NCBI GenBank assembly: GCA_036346375.1
Contig: CM070501.1
Span: 53,733,326 to 53,797,325, forward strand
Direction of reading: 5' to 3'
DNA from: Guadua angustifolia
Lineage: Eukaryota > Streptophyta > Magnoliopsida > Poales > Poaceae
Length of the DNA: 64,000 nt
The notes under the pieces were generated by a model. That model did no database searches. It was not told the DNA's origin and saw only the letters and a program-made list of their open reading frames with translations. A program made the translations under genes and the position numbers. This document shows, piece by piece, positions 24,562-37,272 of the stretch. Numbering within the stretch: the first letter of the stretch is position 1; every line of letters starts with the position of its first letter.

Positions 24562-25130
24562 ACTAGCTTTATAAAGCGAAGTTAGCTTAAAACTCCCCAA
24601 ACAGAGACTAAAAGCAATTGGCTTTTATACGTGATAGGGGTGGATAATTTTATTCTAACTTCAATGACATTAGTCTAAGATCAACCCTCAAGAAGTCAGA
24701 AAAACACTTCTATAGTGGCTTTTAGTTATATGGAGACTTACAGTTTTTTTAAAAAGTTCAGATAAAAGACCACCTATTTGTTTAGGCTTTAGTTTTTCTA
24801 CTTTTAAAATAGTGAAAAAGCTCAAAAAAATAAGACATAAGGCTTAAGCTTTTTGACTTATAGCTTAAAGTTAGCTTTTGGGTTTAAACAACTTAAAAGC
24901 AAACGGATTTTATACTGGTGTAGGTGGGTAATATTACCTAACTTCAGTTGTATTAGTCTAAGACCAACCCTCAATAAGCCAAAAAAGGCAACTCTCTGGT
25001 AACTTTTGGTTTATAGTTATATAGAAACTTATGGTTTTTTAAAAATCCTATGTAAAAAGCTATCTATTTACTTAGGTTTTAGCTTTTTTCGCTTATAATC
25101 CGATGAAAAGGCCAAACAAACCTGACCTTA
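24562..25130. repeat. Continuation of the split MITE-like unit plus two tandem diverged units
   Basis: 24,562-24,605 completes the unit interrupted by CACTA. It is followed by two diverged tandem units (about 24,606-24,890 and 24,891-25,130) that share TTAGTCTAAGA, ACCAACCCTCAA-like and TATATAGAAACTTA-like phrases. The block ends in GGCCAAACAAACCTGACC, like the ends of grass MITEs. Confidence 0.6.
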
Positions 25131-26465
25131 GTATACTCCTTAATTAATCATTGAGAGGTGATTCTACATCTCTTTTTAAAAGTTGCACAAATATTAAACC
25201 AGGAATAAAGGATGAATGTTGATTACTTACCCATTCATTTGCTTTAAGATTTATGTAACTTGTATTGAGAGGGAATGCATAGATTTTTGTTTTGTTTTGT
25301 TTTGTTTTTGTTTTTGGTCATCCTCTGGAATCAACAACCCCTGAACTATTTCTTCCAGATCTGAAAAGAACCCAGTCTCCAAGTCATTCTCTTCCAGACT
25401 TCCACACTAGTATTTTCTTATTCAGCTGGATATGTTACTTCGAACAAACCATGCTCAGATAATTTATTGTTACTTTGCCTTATGGAGCATTTAGCTCTAT
25501 CTATATATACCTTGGCTTAGGCTTTGCCTTATCCTCTGATTGATCACCTCTACCTCTGCAAAACATTTAATCTAGTGAATACACATACATTTGTTCATCC
25601 AAAATTTTGCGATATAAAGTCTGAGCCCATTGGACCAAGTATCGGGACAATACAACTTGTTTTCTGGAGAACATAATACAACCTGCAAGTTACTACGAAC
25701 AAGATGCGCTAATTAGCTGAGAACAACTTGGGAATTGGGATATATCAGTTCAAGTAGGGGAATCTGACTTGCCTGATCTCATTCTCAGATGTGAATAGTA
25801 TCTGTCCGATTTTTATAGTGCTTGCACGAGCTTAGCAGCGGTTGATTCCTAGAACGGTCAAGGTCAACTAGCTTCTGTTGCTGTCGATTTGAGTGTTGCG
25901 ACACATGGGAATCTCCATCTCTCCCTCTCCTGCGTGCATCTGTGGCTGCACGTGCACTACCTACCTGTAGAGCTGAGTATCATTGGTGGACTGGAACGGA
26001 CAACTGGTTCGTGAAGAATTTAAGATCTCTGAGATGGAGTATATCGATCTTTTGCTGTCCTGAACTTACGATGGGCACAGTACAGCATTGATTATTTCCT
26101 GAACATCCAATTGAATAGTGGCCTCGAAATAATAGGTACACTGTTGTAAGATGTTAGTGCAAGATTTCAGATCAGGGGGGGGTCTGCCGACGGCTCGTGA
26201 AAACAGCGCATATATATATATAACTTTGATTAGCACTATGATATATTAAACTTCGATTAGTACTATGATTTTGTTGTTTTATACGATTAGCACTATGATA
26301 TTGTTGTTTTACTTTATTCTTAGGCCTCCTCCTTTAGAAATTTCTAGCTCCACTACCATTTTAGATGCATGCAGTGTTGCAAAAGATATGATCAGTTGTT
26401 TGTAGGATTCAAATTTGAAATCAACATGTACCCATCATGATTGCTGAGCTCAGTAGATGGACTAA
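25131..26465. other. Intergenic, no gene seen
   Basis: AT-rich DNA with a TTTTG run at about 25,287-25,315 and the dispersed 63-bp block shared with 11,253-11,315. No ORF of interest. Confidence 0.4.
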
Positions 26466-26737
26466 GGGCATCTCCAATGGTGCCACTTCAGCTAGCTATA
26501 AGGGTGCTATCTCAGCATTTTGCTTAGGTGGAAGGAAAAAAATAAGGAGAGAGATATAGACCGGCTACTAATGTATAGCCAGACTATAACTGATTCCAAG
26601 GCACTTATTACCTATTACATGTGGGCTAATATTTAATTTTATAGACAATGCTATAGCTAATTCATTGGAGATGTTGTCTATATGCTATCTATAGATGATA
26701 TGGACATTTCTTATAGCTAACACCATTGGAGATGCTT
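26466..26737. mobile_element. Tourist-like MITE, TAA duplication
   Basis: The termini GGGCATCTCCAATGGTG and the inverse of CACCATTGGAGATGCTT are flanked by TAA (26,463-26,465 and 26,738-26,740). At 272 bp and non-coding, it has the classic PIF/Harbinger-derived form. It lies about 440 bp past the stop codon of the bHLH gene. Confidence 0.85.
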
Positions 26738-27175
26738 TAATATCACCAGTCCGAATCATGCACATGCAGAAAATCTGCATCTCTGAAAGAGAGTAAGACG
26801 CATCTCTTAAAAGGTTGGTAGAGCGATTTACGCGTCAGAACTGGGTAAAATGTTGTCATCTAAAGAAAGGAGCAAAATGGTAAATGTAAGTTACACTCAA
26901 GCCTCAAGGAGCGTGTCAAATGTATTAGGTAAGCATGGAACATAATATTCTTACAATATATCAGCAGCACGAGCACTGCATGCTAGGAAATAATGTTCAG
27001 GTAGCACTTCCGTTTGTGTCTTTACAGCCATGACAATAGTAAATCACTGTTAAGTCGTAAGATCTTTGCCTGCCAGTCAGAGCATTTGTACGGAGCCGTA
27101 TCGACGCAGCATATACACCAAACATAAGCAGTGATACTAGTACATATTGGTCGGCATCATCTCTGAGATTAATTT

Positions 27176-30100
27176 TCAAGAAGAGGAGCTCGAGTACTCG
27201 AATGTCGAGACTCTGCGCCGTTTGTTCAGAAAAGACTCCCTCGGCGCGAAGTCGAAGGCGGAGTTGATCTTATCGAGGACGGACTTGAGCGCCTGGTGGA
27301 CCGACGCCACGGTAACGTCGTCCTCGTACGACATGAGGAAGGTGAGCCGGACGCGCCCGCCCAGCGTGGTGACCTCCGAGCCGACGACCTTCAGCTTGAG
27401 AGGCTGCAGCGCGCGCTTGACGTCCACGAAGAGATCGGCGCAGTCGTCGCAGCTGAGCGTCGCTTTGACGAGGAACCTGCCGCCGCCGTTGTTGCTGGTC
27501 GTTCTGTGGGGTGCTTCTTGTTGAACTTCGACGGTGACCTCGTCGGTGTCGGACGGGACGGGGCAGTGCTTGCCGACCTGCGCCGCGTTGTTCTTCAGCT
27601 TCTTTACGTGGTTTATCACTTCCGCGAGCAGCGCGGCTTTGTCCATCTGCAAGCAAAGCAAGGATCACGCACGCGTTAGTTCTCATCATTTGGTGCCTAA
27701 TGTGCATGACTGATTTGCACGTAACGTCTTTGGAAAGTTCTGCAGGCAAACGGTTTCGGAATGCGTGCTCGGAATAGCTATGTATGCAGAAGTGTCCCAC
27801 TGCCGTGTGCACGGTCCGCACTAAGAATGTCAATCTTACTTGATTACTCATATCCCTGCTGATAAAAATCTTAATAGAGATAAATATATTCATCTTTTAT
27901 TATCCACAGACATATTTATGAGGTTAAATTTTATCCGACAGGTAAACAGGTACTAGGTATGGAGGATTCTACCAATACCTGTCACTTTCTACTGACATAT
28001 GGGTTAGAATAGACGCTCAGTTGGCCCCTGATCCCTAATTTTTTTTGTACCTTACTGAATTGTTAAATTTCAGCATCTGTGTATTATTTGTTTGTATGTA
28101 TTATTTTAATTTTTATTCTCATGTACATTTGCAATTTTGAATCATAGATAATTATTCTTCAATCCACATAATGTAGCTGATTCCTATAATCTCATAAAAA
28201 AGATTGTATTAGTACCATAGTTGTTAGCTCCTAGTGCTATTTGGTTAGAAGGATTGTTGATGGTAGTGGATAAACGGGTATACCCGCAGGTATTGAGTAC
28301 TCACAGACGACGGCGGGTATGAGCGAGATTCTTCACCCGTGACCCTCTGTGGGTATATACCCATAGGAGAGATTTTAGCTAGTAGGTATAGGTATAAGCG
28401 AGCATTACCTATATATATCCACCGCACCCGATTGCTATCCCACGTCCACCCCTTGTGTTGCCACATCTCACCACGATCAGCCGTGTGCGCGCTGACCGAC
28501 GTCCCATTGTGTTGCACCACACATGCTTGCCCGCCTGCCCAATCCGTGAATTAAGCCGCGCTTACGCGCCGTGCACATCGGTTCATACGGCTATTTTGCT
28601 ACCCCCACACCGTGCCTGCCACTGTCTATGGTCACGGCACCATCGCATGCGATGAGTCGGCCATCCGCTTGGCGCTGCGCCTAAGCTCCATCAGGGCTAT
28701 GCACAATTTTATCGAGCCGAAAAAATTGTGCCAAAATATCAAATCAAACCCATCAACTCGATTTGATTGGTATACAGTGTTCGGTATGGTACGGCAAAAT
28801 TTGACTTTCAGAATACAGTTTTCAGTAAGAATCGCGAGTAAAACGAAATAAACCTAATACCAAAATAAAAACATACATATATAATTAGATAAGGTAATGA
28901 TCAAATGTGTATAAAGTACTTTCACATGAAAATAATATCACTACATTTGTCAAAGTAACGGTCAAATGTATATAATAATTTTTACTAACTTATAATTAGA
29001 TAGAGTAATAGTTAAAGGTGTGTATTAGAAATCGTATCAATATCAAAACAGTAAAAAATAGCAATTCACGCTAGTTTGGTAAATATGATATTTATCAATA
29101 CCGAATCGAAATATTATGGTGTTTACTAATATCGAACCAAAATTCTATTTGATATATCTGTACCTTATTTCAATTACCATATTTAAAAACCATATTTACC
29201 CGTTATACCCAAAGCTCTAAGCTCCGTGCGCAGGTTGCCAGTTGCCACAGGAGATCTAAGGCCCTGTTTGGGGGAGCTGTGGTCGAGTGAAAAGTCGTTT
29301 TTTGGTTTGTTTCAGAAGTACCAGAATCAAGTGGCGGTGTGGCTTTTCTTATTATATTGTTTGGCAAACTAGCTGTTGCAACTGTAGCTTTTGGGGACCA
29401 ACCGAGCGGGGAGGTAACAACATAGCGAAGTACAGCGGCGTCTGAGTGGGGAGGTGAAGTGGAGGCGGCGAGGTGGGGTGGCGAAGGTCGAGAAGGCATA
29501 GCGACCGAGGTAGGAGGTGGTCAAGCCAAGTCACAGCTGAAAAGCTCCTCCTCAACAGCTTCAGTTTTTAGGGGTGTTTCTACTGTGATTTTCCAGCTAC
29601 TTTGTAGCCATGTTATTTGGGGCGGCCTCGGTCGGCCTGGCATGGGCTCCAGTTTAGCCATTTCGTTGGACCAACCTTGCATTTCCGGCAGAACAGCAAC
29701 CAAACGGCACTTGGCCCAGCCCAGCCAATTTGATCCAAGCTCAGTAGCCCAACGGAAGCTTACCTTGCTACAACCACCCTAACTGCCGAACAGAAACAGG
29801 TATTGGACAGGGATCCTATGGAGTGGCATAGAGACTGTTTAAGTTACAGTTCTATACTATTGTTGGATTAAAAAGTGATTCTCAAGATTTTTCGAGAACA
29901 CTGTAGCAAAGAACTGTACCGATTTTTACCGTAGCAAATAATGTACCTGCACTTTAGCACAATATAGACTGTTGAATGACTCAATCAGATTGTTGTAAGG
30001 TATAAAGACTGTTTAAGTTACAGTCCAACTGCAACTACAGTTGATCCTGTCTATGACTGGGACCCCTTTTATGGAGAGAAACTGGACCATTTATCGTGCG

Positions 30101-30673
30101 CAGCAATGGCAGTACGGCACTTTTAGGCTGTTTCATGTTGGACATCTCTTAATTTTCTGGAGATAACACTGACTGATAGACATGCAATACTATTCCGTTT
30201 TCCTTTTCGCCATCCAGGATACACTATGTCTGACATGAAGAGGTTGTACGGAAAACCATCTTGACACGCGTTTGGCCAACTTTCTAATAACTAACTGACA
30301 AGGTTTAAGATATGGTGAAAAGAACATGGAGCAGCAACGAGAAAGAAACGAAGCGCTCGCTCACCTTGTCAGTGTAGGGAACCATGCTCCGGAGCGTGGC
30401 GAGCTGCGCGTTGATCCTCTCCCTTCGCCGCCGCTCCGCCTCGCTGTGGCTCTTGAGAGCCATCGCTGCCTTCTCGTCCCGCTCACCTCCTCCCTTCCTC
30501 TTCGGCATCTCCATGGCGGTCGTGTCCGGCTCCTTCTCTGTTTTGCCGTCCAGAAGGACCGACGAGGTCGACGCTCCCAGCTGGCTAAAGCCATGACCAT
30601 GGACGCCGCCGAAACCACCGTAAAACCCCTCGTAGAGCCCGGCGGCGTCACCGAGTGGAGCAGCAGAGCTCAT
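27176..30673 (-). CDS. bHLH transcription factor, TMO5/AIG1-like
   Basis: A DNA-binding regulator of E/G-box promoters, acting in the nucleus as a dimer. Exon 1 is 30,673-30,365 and exon 2 is 27,646-27,176, giving 259 aa with both junctions in phase 0. The start is MSSAAPLG; the longer reading would need a GTG. The basic region ALKSHSEAERRRRERIN (72-88) carries the His-Glu-Arg contact residues, followed by helix 1 (LATLRSMVPYTDK) and helix 2 (MDKAALLAEVINHVKKLK, 104-121). The exon junction falls exactly between TDK and MDK, as in this subfamily. About residues 155-225 form an ACT-like dimerisation domain (FLVKATLSCDDC, VRLTFLMSYED). Arabidopsis relatives (bHLH30/32/106/107 group) act in vascular development and stress. 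The exact orthologue cannot be assigned. The 2.7-kb intron is full of repeat debris. Confidence 0.92.
27647..30364. other. bHLH intron: repeat debris, no gene
   Basis: It contains GGGTATACCCG-type palindromic motifs (about 28,270-28,420) resembling hAT subterminal sequence, an AT-rich tract at 28,690-29,200, a MITE-like left end GGCCCTGTTTGGGG at about 29,260 without a clear partner, and AGACTGTTTAAGTTACAGT at both about 29,829 and 30,005. Short ORFs are not supported. Confidence 0.4.
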
Positions 30674-30845
30674 GTCGTTGCGGAAGGCTGCCACAACGAA
30701 GATGATCCAGAAGGCAGAAGAACATAAAGAGCACTAGATCACAATCTTTTCCAATGAAATGCCGGCCGGGATCAGAAATGCAAATCCTTGAACTGCCACA
30801 AGGGTGACTGAGCAGTGAGCACCGAGAAGGCGAGCAGCAAATAAC

Positions 30846-30852
30846 TATATAA
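30846..30852 (-). promoter_or_regulatory. Candidate TATA box of the bHLH gene
   Basis: TTATATA on the minus strand about 175 bp before the ATG. If used, transcription would start near 30,815 and leave a 5'UTR of about 140 bp. Confidence 0.45.
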
Positions 30853-30859
30853 GGATCAA

Positions 30860-31986
30860 GGCCTCAACCCTTGGTCCCAAGAGATTTCAGTAGCTTCTTT
30901 TTCGTAGCAACCCCAACAAGATTGTGCTAGTTGAAAACAAGAGCTGTTGCTTATTTCGAGGGATCAGGAGAGACAAGGCGACTCTTGCGTCCAAGAACTT
31001 ACAGGCGTAAAGGCCGAGAACACGTCTCCAGAATGTCACGGATCTTCCCCACAAGAGAGGAGCAAACTTCAAACACCTTTGTTTCCCAACTAACCTGCAA
31101 GCTTGGACGAGGAAAGCCAGAAAGAAACAGGCAGGCAAACAGCAGCAAGCCAAAGCCCTGGTTCCCAAGAAAGCAGCCTAGATCGACAAAAGCCCTTCTC
31201 CCAAGATCGCCTCAGAATGGCAAGATCGTGGGAACAAAACTTCCAATGATTTCAGAAGAAGAGCAGCTATGTCGTCAATTCCAGGACGGGAGAAACAGGA
31301 GCAGACAGGAAGTAGGAGGGCACGGGGATCCTAGCTTATGCCCTCAGGCTGTTCAAGAACTGAAGGACACACCAAGAGAAGAGGAAGCAAATCAGAGAGG
31401 TGGCAAGTGCTTTGCTTTGGAACTAAACACAAGCACCAAACCGGCTCAGGTGCCCGGAGGACGATTCGGAGGGCAGGACCAGAAGGAGCGCCTGACTCGC
31501 CGTAGCTTCCTCTGCTCCGAGTCCGCCTTGCTTCCACCTGTGCCAACTCTTCGCGTGCGGCGGTGCACTTCCATCACTGGCTTCACTAAACTTCTGCTCA
31601 GGAGCATCGCTAGTGAAGGGAATGTTTCATCTTGGAATTCCTCTGCTTTATGAATGGGATCATCTTCTTACACAGATGCAGTCGATATATTTATATATGT
31701 ATCTTTGGAATCCCCTCTGTGTTTCTTGGTGATTACTCTTTCTCTTTCGGTTTGTGGCTTTCAGAAACTTCTGTGAGAAGAGAAGGCAAGAACAATGTTT
31801 TGTTTTTTGAATCGGAGGCAAGAACAATGTCTCTCGGAATGTTGCAGAGAGAGAGAGAGAGAGAGCTGCTCTTTGAGAGAGGAAGGGCTAAGAAAGAAGG
31901 GAGAATATGTAGCTAATGTGTACATGTTTGATTTGAGGTTGTTTTCTGCCTTCGACATAGTGGATAAGGGCAAGTTTCGCATTCTT
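30860..31986. other. Upstream region of the bHLH gene with one uncredited 240-codon ORF
   Basis: A plus-strand open frame at 30,931-31,653 begins MKTRAVAYFEGSGE and is Lys/Arg/Gln-rich, with no recognised domain, signal peptide or membrane segment. It is divergent to the bHLH gene. No TATA box or family resemblance supports it, so it is recorded here rather than called. A (GA)n run lies at 31,846-31,865. Confidence 0.35.
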
Positions 31987-32001
31987 CTGTGTTTCCTTGT
32001 T

Positions 32002-33456
32002 TTTTTTTGAAAGGCAGAGAACTACGATTATATTAGATAGGAAGAAAAAAATGGTCGCAATGGTGCAACAGACTGCACCATTGAAAAAGTGTTACAAGCT
32101 TACAACCACTTCATACGAAAAAATACGAAAAAATACAACAATGTCAACGCTGGACGAGTTTTTTCAAATCTTTTGCTCCCGCGAAGATCCAGTTTGCAGC
32201 CTCGTCCTTGATGGACTGGAGGATCATGTCTCGTGGTTTACATGTGTCTCTGAAAACTCTGTTGTTTCGCTCCCTCCACCATTGCCAGCAAGTTAGAATA
32301 ATGAGAGTATTGACCCCCTTCCGGGACCTACCTTGCCGATTGAGCTGATGCAGGGTCCAGTTTTCCAGGTTGGCGGCCAGTTCCCATCGATTCGGGAGGA
32401 GGGATGGCGTTCGACTCCACCGGGCGATGTCGGCCCATAGAAGCTTAGCTTGGGGGCAATCAACAAAGAGGTGAAAGACTGTTTCTAGGTTTCGGTAACA
32501 CATCTGGCAGAAATATTGGTTTGGCCACTCCCGTCGTTGCAATCGCTGCGCAGTCCAAAGCCGATCTTGGAGTGCCAGCCAGAAGAAGACTTTTGTATGC
32601 CAAGGGCCCTAAGTCGACTGCATAATGGTATCAAGGTCGTGAGGATGCTTCTCGCGAATCGCATGCGACGCCGAGAGCGACGTAGACTCGAGTTGCTTTT
32701 GCGTCCAAATAATGGAGTCTTGATTCTGTGGCTGTAGAGAGACTGTTTGAATTTTCAGCCATAAACTTATTAGTTCCGGTAGGAGATGTGCTGTTAGGCC
32801 GTGTATGATATCTCGAATCCAGTTGTTGTTTAGCAAGGCATTTTCAACCGATCTTGCTTTGCGTCTGGAGTGCTTAAACAGGGATGGCGCCAGTTGCGAA
32901 GGGGCGCAGCCATGGATCCACCTGTCGGCCGATCAAGGTTGGTCCCGCCATTTCAATGGAAATTTTAGTAGCCGCAGAGAAGAGCTGCCGGTCGTTGTGG
33001 TCGCATGGGGTGGGGGAACCAATCCACGGCCTGTGAACAGCCGTCCATTGGAGCCAAAGCCAACGGAGACGTAGGGCTCTAGCAAACTTGTGAAGGTCGA
33101 GGATTCCCAGTCCCCCCCATTGAAGAGGGCGGCAGACTGTTGTCCAGCGAACTTTGCAGTTGCCACCATGGATGTCGTTGTTTCTAGCCCAGAGGAAACG
33201 CCTTCTGAGTTTGTCAAAGTCCGATATGAACTTCTTTGGCACCTTTACCGCAGTCAACATGTAGATGGGTAGCGATGTCAGGACTGATTTAACCAGGGTG
33301 AGCCGCCCCCCCATAGTGAGAAGGTTTGCTTGCCAGCCCGCCATTCGTCGCGCCGCTTTGTCTAGGATGGGTTGAAGATCAGTGCGACGTAGACGACCAA
33401 GAGTTAGCGGCATGCCCAGGTATCTGATAGGGAAGGATGCAATTTGGCCATGGAAG
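32002..33456 (-). mobile_element. 5'-truncated L1-type LINE, 15-bp target-site duplication
   Basis: CTGTGTTTCCTTGTT occurs at 31,987-32,001 and again at 33,457-33,471, flanking the element. On the minus strand it ends in a short poly(A) at about 32,002-32,010. Coding remnants in order are the C-terminal reverse-transcriptase part (MPLTLGRLRRTDLQPIL, ARRMAGWQANLLTMGGR, QWGGLGILDL; 33,413-32,874) and the zinc-binding domain (VFFWLALQDRLWTAQRLQ, YFCQMCYRNLETVFHLFVDC, WQWWRERNNRVF; to 32,144). The frame is lost between the two. A clean duplication, tail and 5' truncation are the marks of target-primed reverse transcription. Confidence 0.93.
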
Positions 33457-33471
33457 CTGTGTTTCCTTGTT

Positions 33472-36400
33472 GAATTTGTTTTTTGTTAGCTTGCTTGGCT
33501 TCTTGCTCTTTGTTTGGATTTCTTTTCCATGTCCTGACGATGCCCACAAGAATTTCTTCGTGTGCATGCGTAATTCTTCAGGGTCTAATGTTTGAGCTAA
33601 TATGCAACTTGCAGGAAACTCAATAGCATGGATCGATGAACTGGGATATAACTTATGTAATCACTAAATATCACAATTCATTGGTATCGTGAGAGAAAGA
33701 GTAAAGAATTCCATTCTAATTGTGACTTTTGCCATCAAGTTTTGCATCAGCCAGATTCAATGAGTATAGTTAGACGACTATTCAGTGCCTCAATGGTCAA
33801 AATATACTGCGGAGAACAGTATACCACTCTGGCCCTCGTTGGTACTACAGCTTCTCCCCCTGCTTTTTCCTTGCAGAAACCAAAAGCTATATAGCAAACA
33901 GCAGGTTTTTGAACTACTTCTCGGAGAAGCACAAACCGAAATACAACGTAGAAGCACAAGCCGAAATACAACTAGAAGCAGAAGCTGGCTGAGAGGTGCT
34001 TGTGAGGAGAAACAAAGGCTTTTATGGGTGGGATATATGACATTGCTCCTGAAGTTGGCACTTATTTACCCAACATTTGCCACTCATATAAAAACTCGCA
34101 AGTCCCTCGGCACCCGCATCATTCCACCCCCAACCTCTCCCGATTCCTCTCCTCTCCCCCGAGTTCACCCCAACCAATCCGCTAGGGTTTGCACCTAGCT
34201 AATCCCTCACCTCGCTACTAACTACCGACGTCTAGAGTCACTGCCGGACCTTGTCATGTTCTCCACACCGCTATCCTTTCTCCTTCCCTAAGTCATGCAG
34301 CCTCTTTCAGTTCTACACCACCTCCCCTTAGTAGATCCAATCGGGTTGCCTCCAACCGACCCTCTTCAACCCAACACCGCCTCCCCCAACTCCTTCTGTG
34401 GATCCAGTGCCACCTCCCTAGACTTCTTGACCCCAGCGCTTGTAGCTAAGGTACACGTTCGCCGCAGATTCTACCGCGCCGCTGGAGCCCTCTGACCGCA
34501 CCACTGGAGTTCCATAGCTAACGTCATGCAAGCCACCTTGTTATCTAGATTTGTCCAGTGTGTTCATGTGTTGGATCTGGAGTTTTTGTTGCCGATTCAT
34601 GAGTTCATGTGTGTTGGATCCATCCATTGTGCTTATGTGTGACTTGGTCGATATTTATTACTGATTCACGAACTCTGTGAACCTCTATGTTCAAATCTAT
34701 TAACCGTAAGATTTGTAGTAATAGTTATTGAAAATTTTCTCTCATTCAATTAAGCCTTTGATAATTTTATATTTCCTTATCATGCAACAGAGTTAAAAAA
34801 GTTTAAAATATTGAAGAAACTACAGAGTATCAACTTGTTGAAACAGGGATGGTGGATCAATCTAACATTTCAAGGCCATTTAGATCAATCTTGGCTTCAA
34901 TCAATCTATTTCAACTAGGGTATTTTGAATATTTTTTACTTCAAACCAGCCTGCAACCTAACAAAAAGATAGACTGCCAAATGGCAAACTTCTACGGGCC
35001 TACTTAGGGTAGCCAACCAAAAGCTGGCTTCTGCCAAACCCCAGCCGTGCCAAAGGATCGTTCACACACAGAAATGATATGATGGTTACCTGAATTTATG
35101 CGTGGTTAAATGTGACATTCTTACATATAGGTAACATAATTAAACATAAATTAGGGTGGTAATGCGACATTTTGGTGCAGTAAAATACACTTGTTGATTT
35201 ACAGTATCTTATGTATTTCTCGTAGTTTTGTTTCTCTTTCTTCGCTAACTTTTTGGAAGACACGTTGTTCTGGATAGCCTTTTCTGAAAAAAACATAAAG
35301 AAAGGAAATATATATTACTTGGATTGTTCAACCAATTGCATAATTGTATGCCCATATGGAATTCTTTTTTTGTTCTCTGTTTACGTGATCTTGCCGGCCA
35401 ACACAGCTCTAAGCATCTTGATGTTGCCATTTCAACCAATCTCCTTTGACTCTAAGTGAGCTATGGTATCAAGTGTTCCACATAAGATTGTGCTTCTCAA
35501 GTGGTCTTCATAAGCTTATAATAATTCATGACATGATGTTTGGTTTGGATGACCTAATATTTAGGCCAATAAGTGCACTGTGCACAGAGGCCAGCATTTG
35601 TACTTGACATTATTAAACAATCAGAGATATTCTTGTGAGATGACTCAACCTATTCTTTTTGTTTGACTTCAATCCTTCAACAAGTCTGATTCTAGAAGTA
35701 CAGCAACACATGTGACCAAACTCTGAAGTTCATATGCATGAACCTTACTTGACATGAATTATTAAAACATATCAAGAAGCAAGCACAGCCAAATGATAGA
35801 TGCTCAGACGCATCAAACAATGAAATACATGTGCCACCACTCCCCTGAAAGATTTAGCATTGGATGTACACAGTAACTTGTGATAAAAAAAATGAACAAT
35901 TCTACCACCATCTATGAATAGTTGTTTATATATTGGAGTGTCTAGTGAGGTGGCTCTCTAGAGTAAATATATTAGTGATTAGAACATTAAGATGTTGCTT
36001 GTGATCTCCCATAGATGTTCATCTATCAGAAGAAAGCGATTGGTTAGGCAACTCAAAGCTGATATCAGCAGGGATTAACTATGGGGACCAATGAGGGAGC
36101 GAGGATAATCTTGAACACCGGGCATTAGGAGAACCTTGTATTTCTGAATTTAATTTTGAGCATCGCTGTCATGGCATGAATTTGTCTTCATTGGAAGATT
36201 TAAAAGGAGTGTACTACTTACCTTCCTTTTCTAGTGGAATTTGTTTTAGCGAAAATCTTGGCTTTGCGATAATCTTGTGTGTGTTCGCATCAAATATGTC
36301 TCACAATGAGTCAATGAGCACAATCCTTGGGAAATTTGAGAACAAAAAACTAGATCAATATGCTCGGTCAGTAGCAACATTTGTGATGTCAATGTCATCA

Positions 36401-37042
36401 ATTAGCTGCGTACCATACACACAATCTTAGGATATGCAAAGGGCACAGTGAAAGCACCAACGCACTTCACCAAAGGTGCTATTCAGATCAGAATATGATA
36501 GATGTGAGCTTATAAAAATAGCTTTGCGAAGCTGGAGTAGTAAAGTAAATTTGATTGTTGCATTTGACCTAGCAGAAACTATTGTTTTGTCAGTCATGCC
36601 TAACACGACAAGGGCAAAGGCACAAAGCACAGAGCAAATGCGGACAAGTGCTTACTAAGCTTATCGATGATGAAGCTTCTGTGAAGTTTCCAAAAGTTAA
36701 CTCAAGGATTCTTACCTTTTCATGATCTACTCTCTCCACAGCTGCAGTGTTTCACCCTGACAATGAGACTATTCCATGAAAGATGTCAGGGACAAATCAT
36801 TCATCGCCAAAAGTTTGCCAATCAGAACTCATAAGGATGCTAAACAACAGATAAATACTTATTAAAAATAAAACCAAAACAACAGATAATGAGAAAGGAA
36901 TATGCAGTTAAAGTTAACTAGAGTGCCCTCTATTTTTTTTTAAAAAAGTACATTAGAGAATGGACAGACACATGCTCCAACCACTTAAAAGATACAGGGG
37001 GTGCAATAATAATCTCAAGTAGGGATCTAAGCCATGGATTCA
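33472..37042. other. Intergenic, no gene recognised
   Basis: Only short ORFs on both strands, none with family resemblance. A C-rich stretch lies at about 34,120-34,500, and a moderately open but unrecognised plus frame at 36,176-36,430. No terminal repeats were located. Confidence 0.4.
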
Positions 37043-37272
37043 GGGCATGTTTAGGAAGCTGTAGCTTTTCTGAAAAGTTACCTTTTGACTTCCTGAGTTG
37101 AAAACGGTTGTATCTTTTTCATAAGAGATCGTTTAATAAATAACTAATTTCTCTCAGCAATAAGCTGCAAAAGCAGATCCAACCTAGCTTTTCTGAGTTG
37201 AAAATTGAGTTGTTTAGGGAGTTTAGTGGCTTTTCAGAAGTTGAAGTTGGCTTTAAACCCCCAAACAAGGCC
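37043..37272. mobile_element. Uninterrupted MITE-like unit (relative of the CACTA-split one)
   Basis: The termini GGGCATGTTTAGG and the inverse of CCCCCAAACAAGGCC are flanked by TCA (37,040-37,042 and 37,273-37,275). The interior (CTTTTCTGAAAAGTT, AATAAGCTGCAAAAGCAGATCC, GAGTTGTTTAGGGAG) aligns with the unit split by the CACTA element, so this copy shows what the empty site looked like. Confidence 0.7.

Noticed and set aside
27270..27893. 207-codon minus frame overlapping bHLH exon 2
   Set aside because: Arg-rich alternate frame; the true frame continues helix 2 and the ACT-like domain.
28240..28440. Complete hAT element in the bHLH intron
   Set aside because: GGGTATACCCG motifs are suggestive, but no matching ends or 8-bp duplication could be located.
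29260..29780. MITE starting GGCCCTGTTTGGGG
   Set aside because: Only the left end is clear; no convincing inverted right end or target duplication.
36176..36430. 84-codon plus frame as a gene fragment
   Set aside because: No recognisable domain and no neighbouring exons.
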